Assembly: GCA_021292105.1 (NCBI GenBank) | Contig: CM037874.1 | Coordinates: 35,204,185-35,268,184, forward strand | DNA from: Anadara kagoshimensis | Lineage: Eukaryota; Mollusca; Bivalvia; Arcoida; Arcidae | Length of the DNA: 64,000 nt | Direction: 5' to 3' | Part shown: piece after piece, positions 10,680-21,100 of the stretch | Position numbering within the stretch: the first letter of the stretch is position 1 | How the letters are laid out: every line of letters starts with the position of its first letter | Notes under the pieces: model-generated | Databases searched by the model: none | What the model saw: the letters and a program-made list of their open reading frames with translations, nothing else | Told to the model about the DNA's origin: nothing | Made by a program: the position numbers and the translations under genes

Positions 10680-12840
10680 TTGGACATATCTGTAGACAAC
10701 ATTTCCAATCAACCCAAAGATGATAAAGTTTTTGGTTAACTTTAGTAATAGCCCTGGTCACTCCAACATTTCAGAAACCAAAATACTTATTTAAACTTAA
10801 TGCTGACATGCCCAGATGCCATTCGACGAAAAAAAAAGGAAAATGTCTTCGCATTGAAAATTTGGTTGGCTCCAGACCGTTCCCAAAGGCTCCATATCAT
10901 CAATAAAAAGGTCCGTTGACGACAGAAATAACCCGGTGTAGGTCAGGTCCTATTGTCTGGAATACCTGTAGAATAAGGTACATGTAGTCTGTAAACACTA
11001 CGGCAAACACGAGTCTTAATGAAAAGGGTTTGTTTCTTTTTTTCTTATGCACCGTCGATTCTTTGTCAAAAGACAATCCAATCCAAGAAAAATAAGATCA
11101 CTTGTATTTCGTATTTTCAAGATAATGGTATTTCGAGAAAGTAAAAGTATTTCAAAAATACGAAATAACTAATGCCAATAAACGAAAAAAATACGAACAT
11201 GCGTAATACTATTTCCAAAAAATATAAAATAACTATTGAGAATATACGAAATATCTTCTTTTTTCCTTTTTTTTACATATGTCACCTTACGGGCTCCGTA
11301 GTTTAGTAACTACAGCGCTGGATATTAACTCTGGACAGTGTCCATCCAAAGTCTGGAATTGCATCATCATTACTAACTTTTTCGCTGTTTCTTTCATTTA
11401 ACTTTGTGGTGCTTTGGTTGTTGTCAAGTTTATGTACATTGTTTTCAGTTACCAAGGAGTGTAACGAATGTCGTACTTTACCTTTTATCGCGAAATCTTA
11501 CCTGTAAAATATGAATGAAATCCATCAAGTGTTAGAAGAGGAGAGCTATGAAACTAAGGGACGCACACCGGCCGTCAATGCAAAAACATAACATTACATG
11601 CTCCATATTTCAGGCTGACCAATCAAATTATATATTTTTCCAGATCGGTAATTTTTAGTGCATAAGGTTGCCATTTAGGTACTTTAAATAGTTAAGTATT
11701 TGATTTTTGTACAATTTCCATACAATAAGTCAGAATTTTTAGTACTTTTAATTTAAAAAAACCGTCAAAATGGGAAAATCCGTCCAATTTTACCGTTTTA
11801 TTTTGTCCGTCGGTTTATCGTTTTTATGGTAAAAATCTAGCAAAAATAGATAAATCCGTCGCATTGGTCAGCCTGGTATTTGCTTGTAGTCGTATAAAAT
11901 GCGAGTGAACATCGAGATACGACCGTATCGCGATTTTTTTTTCCTGGCGATACGATATTATACTTTTATACGTATAAATTATTGTTCTGATCAGAGAAAT
12001 TTAGATTTATTAAGATAATTCCCTAGCAGCATAAGTGCTATTCTAGCAAATGTTCTTGTTATTCTTCCTAAGAAATTGTTTAAGTGCAAAAACTTTATTT
12101 CTCAAAAAAAGTGCTACTTTATAGTATAAAAAGGTATTGAATCACAACATTATTATTATTCGCAAAGATTTTCCATTTTGTCCTAATTGCAGCCATAACA
12201 GCATAAGGGTGATTCTAAATAAATTATGAAGCGACGGTAAAATAAACATATTACTTTTCAAGCTAAAAAATCAAATAAATAGATAAACAACTAACTAGCT
12301 AAATAAATAAATAAATAAAATGCAATACTTTTCTCTTTCATTTGCATTTTACCATCAATCAGTCATTCAACCAACGAGTTGTGCAAATTGTATACGTTAA
12401 AATGGTGCACCAAGTTCAAAACAATTATTGTCGCTGTAATATTTCTTGAACTAATATCTGGGTTTTTTTTTGTAATATGAAATGACATTTAAATCGATAT
12501 ATATTTTAAAGTTTGACAAATTCATTTCAGTTACAGCATAAACCGGTATATGTGTACTCTCTCTCTCTCTAATACACAAAACACACACACCAACCACACA
12601 CACACACACACACTGCTACCTGGCTACTGTTTACATTTTACGGTAAAATGAACATTTTACCCATTTATCACACCAATTTAAGGTAAAACCTGTCATGTTT
12701 GGTGATATGGCGATCAATAAAATTAAACAAGTAAAAATTTTAAAAAATCGAAAACATTCATCAATATTTTTTTCAAAAATAAAACAGGTTTCTTCGCATA
12801 AATGAATCGCCATGGTGTTAATTTACCCGCCTTCATATAT
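10680..12840. other. AT-rich intergenic stretch without a recognisable gene
   Basis: Both strands lack a convincing exon. Notable local features are AAATACGAAATA-type short repeats at 11100-11250, a degenerate tRNA-like head at 11288-11350, and CT/CA microsatellites at 12557-12613. Confidence 0.4.
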
Positions 12841-12904
12841 ATGATGTATATATTGGATAACGACATCATGAATATTCATTAGGTTTATGAATGAATGGGC
12901 AAAC

Positions 12905-13216
12905 TATTCTATTTATAGATCTAAAAACCCGTCAGACCAGTTCTGCTACATAATGCAAATCACCTTTAGCAGGTAATAGTTTACCTATTTATAATAACAA
13001 TAGTCCAGGTATTTACGTATAAGGGAGAATCTATAGACAGTTATTGGAGGGGTATTTTTAGCAATACAGTCTGGGTTGGGCTGTACGGTGTATGTGTGTG
13101 TATGACAACTTAGAGGTGTTTTTGTCACAGGTATACAGCATCTGCCCGGGGGATAGGTACTAGCTGGACTGACAGGCCCGGGAGGGACATACAGTTCGGG
13201 TCATTAAAAACGAAAG
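12905..13216 (+). promoter_or_regulatory. Candidate promoter and non-coding first exon of the class C GPCR gene
   Basis: This stretch is less AT-rich than its surroundings. It contains TATTTATAG near 12911, an octamer ATGCAAAT at 12953-12960 and, downstream, a strong donor (CGAAAG|GTAAGA, exon end 13216). The receptor's start codon lies immediately after a splice acceptor at 18168, so an upstream non-coding exon must exist, and this is the best-looking candidate I found. The link is an inference. Confidence 0.25.
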
Positions 13217-13229
13217 GTAAGAATTATAT

Positions 13230-14980
13230 TATTTTTTAAACATGAAATTCAAAGTCCGGCATGATTTTCAAACAGTATTGAATATACACACACACACTCC
13301 TTATCATGGGATAGTTGAAAATCATGTTTTGTTTTTCAATATTTTTACTGGAAATTACGTTTTAATCAAATAAAATATGTTTGACCATTTAAATAATTTG
13401 AAAATTGAATTTGAAAATTTAAAATTTGACCCCATATATTTTAATTACTTGGTTACTTTTCATTATTTTCATGCATGCTGCACACCGTGTTGACACCACC
13501 CTATCGAACTAAAATTTGGGTAAAAATTCCGAATTTTTGGAATTAGAAGAAAAATATAAGATGGTGTAAAATAGATTTGAGGCCATAAATCATTGGAGAA
13601 AAATATTCAGTTGAAGAAAAATATAATAATATTGTTATTTGCAATAAAACAATAGCAATACAAAATGGGCTGTTGTAAAAATGATACTACACGGGGTGTG
13701 TTTATATGTTCTTAGTGTTCAGTTAATTAAAACTGGACTTCTATTATTTTTTATCGTGAACATATTGTTCAGAAATTGACTTTGAACAAATGTTTTTTTA
13801 TTATCAACAGAGTATTGACCAAAACACTGACCACTGACCATCACATACCCCCCCCCCCACCCCCCGGTCCAAAGAATGGTGCAGATTCCAGTCTGGGTAA
13901 AACAATAATCAATGATGAAATAGCTTATATAATTTGTATTGGAGCCAGCGATTTTTCATTATCAACAAAAATATACTGATCATCACCTAACCCCCTCCCC
14001 CGGCAAAAAAATTCCTGCAGTTCTTAAAAACAAAATCAGTGTTTAAAAATAAAAACAGGATCTGACATTTCATAAGTACCATCGTTCAGGTCCATTCTAT
14101 CTATACCCAACAGGGAAATACATGTATAGATAGTCCACACACACGATTTCACCATAAGAGGGGGGGAGGGGAGTGTTGGTGGTGTAAGACCTCACTTTGT
14201 GTTCCCACCCATTAAATTATATGAAAAACTACACGTCCAAAGTTGGGAGTTTTATAAATAATATATAGTTTCAGTTTTAATGGTACATGGTTGAATTATG
14301 CAACAATGAATACACATACATGTATATAAACACATGCAAACAAAAATCAGGTAATTACACAGAATATGAAACAATCTCCAACATAGATTACAGGAAGCGT
14401 AATAAAATCTCCAATATATTATGGACACATGTTCAGTTTTTGGATTAAGAAAATAGTATATATTTTCTTGTTTCTTTTTCTTTTCGGGGGTGGGGGTAAT
14501 CACAAATTAATTACCAGTGTCCTCACAACAGGTTTACATGTTCTTCTTTTTCTGTGTTTGTTGTTTTGTGTTCTTGGTTGTTTTCGCCATTACAAACTAT
14601 AAGATTAGTAATTTCTACATTTATGAGCTAGTAGATTGTTCTAACTGCAAGTATTACAAGAAACAATTATGTTGTATTGTCTTCCAGTGATTATTTTCAG
14701 AATGATGCCATTTGATTACTCACAATTTTTGGTTTATTGAACATAGGCTAGAATTTTTTCGTACCCGACATATAGCGATACTCCTGTGATTCAATATGTG
14801 CACGGCACCCAGTATTTTTGCACCATAACCATTTATATACCTTTGAGATGGTTGATACCTTAGTAAGCTTCTCAGGCTTAACGTTGTATGGATACATATT
14901 CATCTTTCCGATATCGTGTCGTATTGACACTGTCGGATGTGCACAGTTCTTTAAAATGAGGCCAATAAGGTTGATTAGTT
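13230..14980. other. No recognisable gene; low-complexity AT- and C-rich tracts
   Basis: Only short chance frames are visible. A C-rich run at 13848-13866 and a G-rich run at 14160-14172 are the sole local oddities. Confidence 0.35.
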
Positions 14981-15058
14981 ATTGAATGCTGTTTTACGTC
15001 ACACAGCAACTTTCAGGTATTGTAGTCGAGACAAATCTTCTAATCAATCTAAACATAC

Positions 15059-16522
15059 TTTCATGTGGTGGTTCAGTTTTGTAGCAGTGTTCAGTCTAGA
15101 AGGGGTCTTCACTTTCATGTGGTGGTTCAGTTTTGTAGCAGTGTTCAGTCTAGAAGGGGTCTTCACTTTCATGTGGTGATTCAGTTTTGTAGCAGTGTTC
15201 AGTCTAGAAGGGGTCTTCACTTTCATGTGGTGGTTCAGTTTTGTAGCAGTGTTCAGTCTAGAAGGGGTCTTTACTTTCATGTGGTGGTTCAGTTTTGTAG
15301 CAGTGTTCAGTCTAGAAGGGGTCTTCACTTTCATGTGGCGGTTCAGTTTTGTAGCAGTGTTCAGTCTAGAAGGGGTCACTTTCATGTGGTGGTTCAGTTT
15401 TGTAGCAGTGTTCAGTCTAGAAGGGGTCTTCACTTTCATGTGGTGGTTCAGTTTTGTAGCAGTGTTCAGTCTAGAAGGGGTCTTCACTTTCATGTGGTGG
15501 TTCAGTTTTGTAGCAGTGTTCAGTCTAGAAGGGGTCTTTACTTTCATGTGGTGGTTCAGTTTTGTAGCAGTGTTCAGTCTAGAAGGGGTCTTTACTTTCA
15601 TGTAGTGGTTCAGTTTTGTAGCAGTGTTCAGTCAAGAAGGGGTCTCTACTTTCATGTGGTGGTTCAGTCTAGAAGAGGTCTTTACTTTCATGTGGTGGTT
15701 CAGTTTTGTAGCAGTGGTCAGTCTAGAAGGGGTCTTCACTTTCATGTGGTGGTTCAGTTTTGTAGCAGTGTTCTGTCTAGAAGGGGTCTTCACTTTCATG
15801 TGGTGGTTCAGTTTTGTAGCAGTGTTCAGTCTAGAAGGGGTCTTCACTTTCATGTGGTGGTTCAGTTTTGTAGCAGTGTTCAGTCTAGAAGGGGTCTTCA
15901 CTTTCATGTGGTGGTTCAGTTTTGTAGCAGTGTTCAGTCTAGAAGGGGTCTCTACTTTCATGTGGTGGTTCAGTTTTGTAGCAGTGTTCAGTCTAGAAGG
16001 GGTCTCTACTTTCATGTGGTGGTTCAGTCTAGAAGAGGTCTTTACTTTCATGTGGTGGTTCAGTTTTGTAGCAGTGTTCAGTCTAGAAGGGGTCTTCACT
16101 TTCATGTGGTGGTTCAGTTTTGTAGCAGTGGTCAGTCTAGAAGGGGTCTTCACTTTCATGTGGTGGTTCAGTTTTGTAGCAGTGTTCTGTCTAGAAGGGG
16201 TCTCTACTTTCATGTGGTGGTTCAGTTTTGTAGCAGTGTTCAGTCTAGAAGGGGTCTTCACTTTCATGTGGTGGTTCAGTTTTGTAGCAGTGTTCTGTCT
16301 AGAAGGGGTCTCTACTTTCATGTGGTGGTTCAGTTTTGTAGCAGTGTTCAGTCTAGAAGGGGTCTTCACTTTCATGTGGCGGTTCAGTTTTGTAGCAGTG
16401 TTCAGTCTAGAAGGGGTCTTCACTTTCATGTGGTGGTTCAGTTTTGTAGCAGTGTTCTGTCTAGAAGGGGTCTTCACTTTCATGTGGTGGTTCAGTTTTG
16501 TAGCAGTGTTCAGTCTAGAAGG
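15059..16522 (+). repeat. 54-bp minisatellite, 28 units, open in several frames
   Basis: The unit contains TTTCATGTGGTGGTTCAG, TTTTGTAGCAGTG and TTCAGTCTAGAAGGGGTC. I count 28 copies of the TCTAGAAG core, including one TCAAGAAG variant. Twenty-four intervals are 54 bp, one is 51 bp (near 15370) and two are 36 bp (near 15665 and 16025). All length changes are multiples of three, so an 18-residue repeat stays open across about 500 codons on the plus strand, and shorter frames stay open in another plus frame and on the minus strand. Higher-order copying is visible: the short unit recurs after 360 bp and the CAGTGGTCAG and TTCTGTCTAG variants after 414 bp. I treat it as non-coding satellite DNA. 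Confidence 0.9.
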
Positions 16523-16662
16523 GACCATTTGCCGAAAAGTAATAATTTTGACCCCCAAAATACTGTCTGTGTGAAACCAAGACCTATTTATTAAGTTTTA
16601 AGTCTTAGTTGATTCTTTAGTAAATCTGGTTCTACCTCTTCTCATTCATTATATATGTGTGT

Positions 16663-16801
16663 TAGTCCGACTTATCAGCCCACTAAACCCCATTTCAATT
16701 TTTGACATGGAGATTTGTGACAACCCCCTCCCCACCCCCACCCCCGCCCCAACAAGTCAAAAATGAAAATGGGGGTTTAGTTGGCTTGATTAGTCGGACT
16801 G
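16663..16801. mobile_element. Short TIR element with AGTCCGAC ends
   Basis: TTAGTCCGACTTATCAGCCC at the left is mirrored by GGCTTGATTAGTCGGACT at the right. The inner arms TAAACCCCATTT / AATGGGGGTTTA surround a C-rich loop. A half copy lies at 27895-27945. Confidence 0.65.
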
Positions 16802-16831
16802 ATATACGTGTATTGTTTCTTTACATGAAAC

Positions 16832-17141
16832 AACTACTGTATTTCCATAAATTAAGTGCACATGGTTTTTATTATTTACTCCTTTAGTTGAAAATGTTTT
16901 CCATTAAACTATCAATAAAATGCATTTAAAATGTACTGACCTAACCAAATTATATTTTTAATTAAAACATTATTGTTCAGTTCTCCAGTTCATAGAGAAA
17001 ATTTGAATGAAAAATATTTTTTCGTATTAGGTCAGTATATTTTGTATTAAGTTTTCAAACAATTTTTTGTGAGTTTGTTGGAAAATACGACTTTATTCTT
17101 GCATTTTCCTTGTGCACTGAATTTGTGGAAATACAGTAGTT
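16832..17141. mobile_element. ~310-bp TIR element (AACTACTGTATTTCC ends)
   Basis: AACTACTGTATTTCCATAAA with a following GTGCACA is mirrored at 17110-17141 by TGTGCAC and GGAAATACAGTAGTT. The AT-rich interior is non-coding. Confidence 0.65.
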
Positions 17142-17814
17142 ACAGGTTGAACAGATAAAACAATATACATTTGTGATAAACTCGTGATATGTGAATACCG
17201 TTTAAGTAAGTCTTAAATCAATTCAATTTCATTGACACGTAAATTCGCGAGAAAGAATTCCATTTGTATCCTCCACTAAAATTTTAATTATGACTAAAAA
17301 GCCTAAACATGACGTAATGAAAAATTGTGAAATCACGAAAATCAATGATTTTACAGTAGATAACAAAGTATTCTTTATCCTGTTTTTATGTCCAGTTACA
17401 AAAACATTTCAGTATTTTGACGAAAACGGTATCATTGCTAGTGAACTGTCAGTGAAAAAAAACCTTTCCTTTGAAACATTCTGATTTCAATATTTTTGCA
17501 TTCGTGTAATGTTGACTTTGGCCAACCAACTAAGACCTTAATGATGGGGTCAATGGGCAAAATAAGGGACCCATAACCCCTTCTAATATGAACATTGCAG
17601 TTGACAATACGGCTCTGTGAAATGGTCTGCTCGTGTAAGCAACGGGAAACTGCTTTTATTTCCTTCTGTTGTTTTGGTGGAAAAAATCACATGCTTTCAG
17701 ATGGAATATATATGTTGTACTAAGCTTGTTCAATGACGATATGTTTAAAGATCGTTCTGCACAAACTGCCATTTATATTAATTGAGGACCCTAATTATCG
17801 ATTAAACAGGAGGT

Positions 17815-17960
17815 GCTTACCCTTCTGGAGCACCCGGTCTCACTTCCCTTGTGGAAGTTCACGTGTCTAACCAGACTTGTCAGTTCCACAGTTTTTACTT
17901 TGCTTCTAGATTGTGATTCGGACATAGATTAGTATCTTTGTTTTTGATTGATTAACCCTC
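17815..17960 (+). repeat. Dispersed repeat family C, copy upstream of the GPCR
   Basis: The copy contains AGGAGGTGCTTACCCTTC, GGAGCACCCGGTCTCACTTC, GAAGTTCACGTGTCTAACC and the TTTTTACTTTGCTTCTAGAT block. Reverse-strand copies lie at 22660-22790, 27970-28110 and 51525-51640. The last block is the unit of the 5.6-kb minisatellite. Confidence 0.75.
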
Positions 17961-18168
17961 AGGAAAAGTAGTAATGTGGTTCTTAATGAAAAATAGTGAA
18001 ATTATCTTGATAGAGCGTGAAACCCCATTCCTCACACTATCAACGCATACTTTTTTCTTTTCTGAAAGAGTTTACACCGTAATAGTATTCCTTTTAATCA
18101 CCAAAGACATACACACTTCTCTTAACTGAATATTGCTTAATGATTCTGTTTTGTCTTTTTACCTCCAG

Positions 18169-21100
18169 ATGGCGTTACAAGTGATCTTGAGTCTTTTGTT
18201 CGTACCATATTTATTGGTATCTTCACAAGAAGCATGTTCGGCAAGTGGCAACACCTGTGTCTATGAAGACCATGCAGTATTGGAGGCCGGAAGTGACGAC
18301 GTGAACAAACATTATTACATTGGGGGACTTTTTGGAGTACACGAACGCGGTGTAGACGCATACAAATGTGAAGAAACAGCGTTCAGACCACGTGGTATTT
18401 TGAATTTGGAGGCATTTATGTGGGCAATAAGGAACTACCAAGGCACTGACTCGAAGAGAGTTTTTGTTGGCGGTCTTGGAATGGATTCCTGTTCCATGGC
18501 TGAAAAAACAATTGAAAACATACTCAGTTATGAATTATGCAAAATTCGTGTTGCTGGTCCTACAATGAAAGCGGTGTCACCTAGAAACTTGGTGGCTTAT
18601 GTTGGTCCAGATAGAAGTTCGGAAGCACGAACTGCTGCAGTATTACTCCGAGAAATGAATAGAACACTTGTCAGCCATGCTGCCACTTCACCCATGCTTA
18701 CAAATGGCGACAATCCATTCTTCTTAAGAACAGTTCCATCCGACAAATACGACTCCAAAATATTGACTGCATTGTTAGCCGACCATTTACAAGCTAAATA
18801 CGTCCAGGCTGTATACATAGGTGATTCATACGGTCGTGACGGGTTTAATATGTTAAAGAATGAGTTACACGCCAAGAGAGTATGCGTTGTTGCTGAACAA
18901 GAACTTCCTGTTTCCGCTTCCGATCAACAGATGACCGCCATTGTTGACCGGATAATGCAAAATAAAATAACCCGATACGTGATTCTTTATCTTGACAAAG
19001 GTAACGCCAAAGCATTCCTAGCAAAATTTAAAACTGAACAACCAAACGAAATACAAAATTTTATATTTTTCGGTACCTCTTCGTGGGCAGAAGACGCCAC
19101 TGTTACCTTTAACACACAGGTGTCTGGATACACCATTTCCTTAGACGCACCAGCCATTCTTTCAAATGACGTGGAGAAATTTTATAGCTACATTGACGGT
19201 TTAACACCAAAAAATGTCACTTGGAATCCATGGTTCATTGACTACTGGAAGGGAATACTGGGTTGTTCCGCAGGCAGGGTCTGTGATGAAAACGTTGATA
19301 CCATTCAGGGCCGTTACAGCCGTGACGTTTATGTTCCATATACTCTGATGGCAGTTAAAGCTGTCATCAATGGCATCAGGGCTAAAGCAGACGAGATTTG
19401 TGCACAAGACGACATGTGCTCCAAGTTTCTTAATGAGAATAACAGGGGACAGAATATATTTGAAGGAATCCGCTTAGCACGAGAGAACAATATAAGAGTT
19501 TTTGATGATATGGGCGACCTTAGTCAGAATTTTGTCAGATACAACCTGATCCGAGTCAACACTGACAACACGTACACTAAAGTAAGTAAACATGACAGGT
19601 ACAGTACTGACCCATCGAAAGTTTAACACTAAGCTGATTAAAAGAAATATCCCACAACTTGAGTATTGACCTTATTCTGTCCTTATAACGCTACAAGCTT
19701 GTGGGTTAAAAGACTGTCGATATGTACACTGTAAACTTATTATGTTCGCGGTTTACAAATTTTCGCTTATTCGGTTTTTTGCGCGAAAAATTAATACTAG
19801 CGTAAATTATATTATGCGAAATGTGTTATAATGCATATTTAAGAGTGCCAGAATTTACTACAGATATGTCTATTCGATATACCTCGAATTGTACTGACCC
19901 ATCGAAAGTTTAACACTGAGCTGACCAAAGAAATGACCTAGAGCTTAAAGAGGTTAAAGGCTGCCGAGATACACTGTAAACTTATTATGTTCGCGGTTTA
20001 CAAATTTTCGCTTATTTGGCGTTTTCTTGCGCGAAAATTAATGCCTAGCGTAAATTATATTATGCGAAATGTTTAGAATGCGAGAATTTAACTACGCGGA
20101 TATGTCTATTCGATATGTACCTCGAATATTGTACTGACCCATCGAAAGTTTAACACTGAGCTGATCAAAAGAAAAAAGCTTAAAGGCTGCCGAAATACAC
20201 TGTAAACTTATTTATGTTCGCGGTTTACAAATTTTCGCTTAATTATTTTTCTCACGAAAATTAATACCGAGCGTCAATTATAGTATGCGTGATGTGTTAT
20301 AGTGCATACTTAAAAAACGCTAAAATTAACTACGCGGATACGCCAAAATTTCATATACCTCGAAAATTAATACACGCGAAATTAAATATGCTTGCGATAC
20401 AATGTACTATAGCAGCGAACGTGGGGTCGAGATGATCTGACGACTCGACATTATTTGTTATTGTTAAACTTTTGACAGATCTTTGTTAATTTAAAAAGTG
20501 AAAGTAGGGATTGTTAGGTCTTTGAGTTGGACCACAACACAGTAAAAAAAAACTTGAATATTCAATTGACCGTTATGTGTCTACATATTTGTGTTGCTAA
20601 CTGTTATTATAAGGAGGCAATCATAAATATCTACTGTTATTTCAAAATTCTTTGATTTTGAATGTAACATCGCCCTGGGCGTGTAAAGTACATTCAATTC
20701 AGATACAAAGTCACATAATTTATTCTTCATATTCCAAGGCTGTCAAAACACCCTTTTGGTACTGAATACGGGGTCCTTAGAGTAAACTCAATTAGGAAAA
20801 TAATCAACTTTTAGAAAAATCTAATAAGGAAATAAAAGTTATAATTTTGCACTTTATTTAAAATTGGTAAAAGTAACAAATCTTTAATCGAAATCGGTCA
20901 GAAATGGATTATTGCGCTTGGTATTTGACAGTCTTTTAAAATTATATCTTGTACAAGTTGGGGAAACATCATATGCTAGGGAATGAGGTCCATTGTTATG
21001 TCCCAAATCAAGCACATAGGCAAACTTGTATTCTTTTATGAATTTTCATAATGTTATGCGACTCCAAATATTTCTAGGGAACAAACAATGGTTTTACTTC

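Noticed and set aside
15059..16522. CRISPR-like array
   Set aside because: There are no unique spacers; the whole 54-bp unit is repeated, and the sequence is eukaryotic.
15065..16594. 509-codon open frame across the 54-bp array as a repetitive protein gene
   Set aside because: The unit is stop-free in several frames at once on both strands, there is no signal peptide, domain, promoter or splice context, and recent amplification explains the open frame. Kept as a repeat with a finding.
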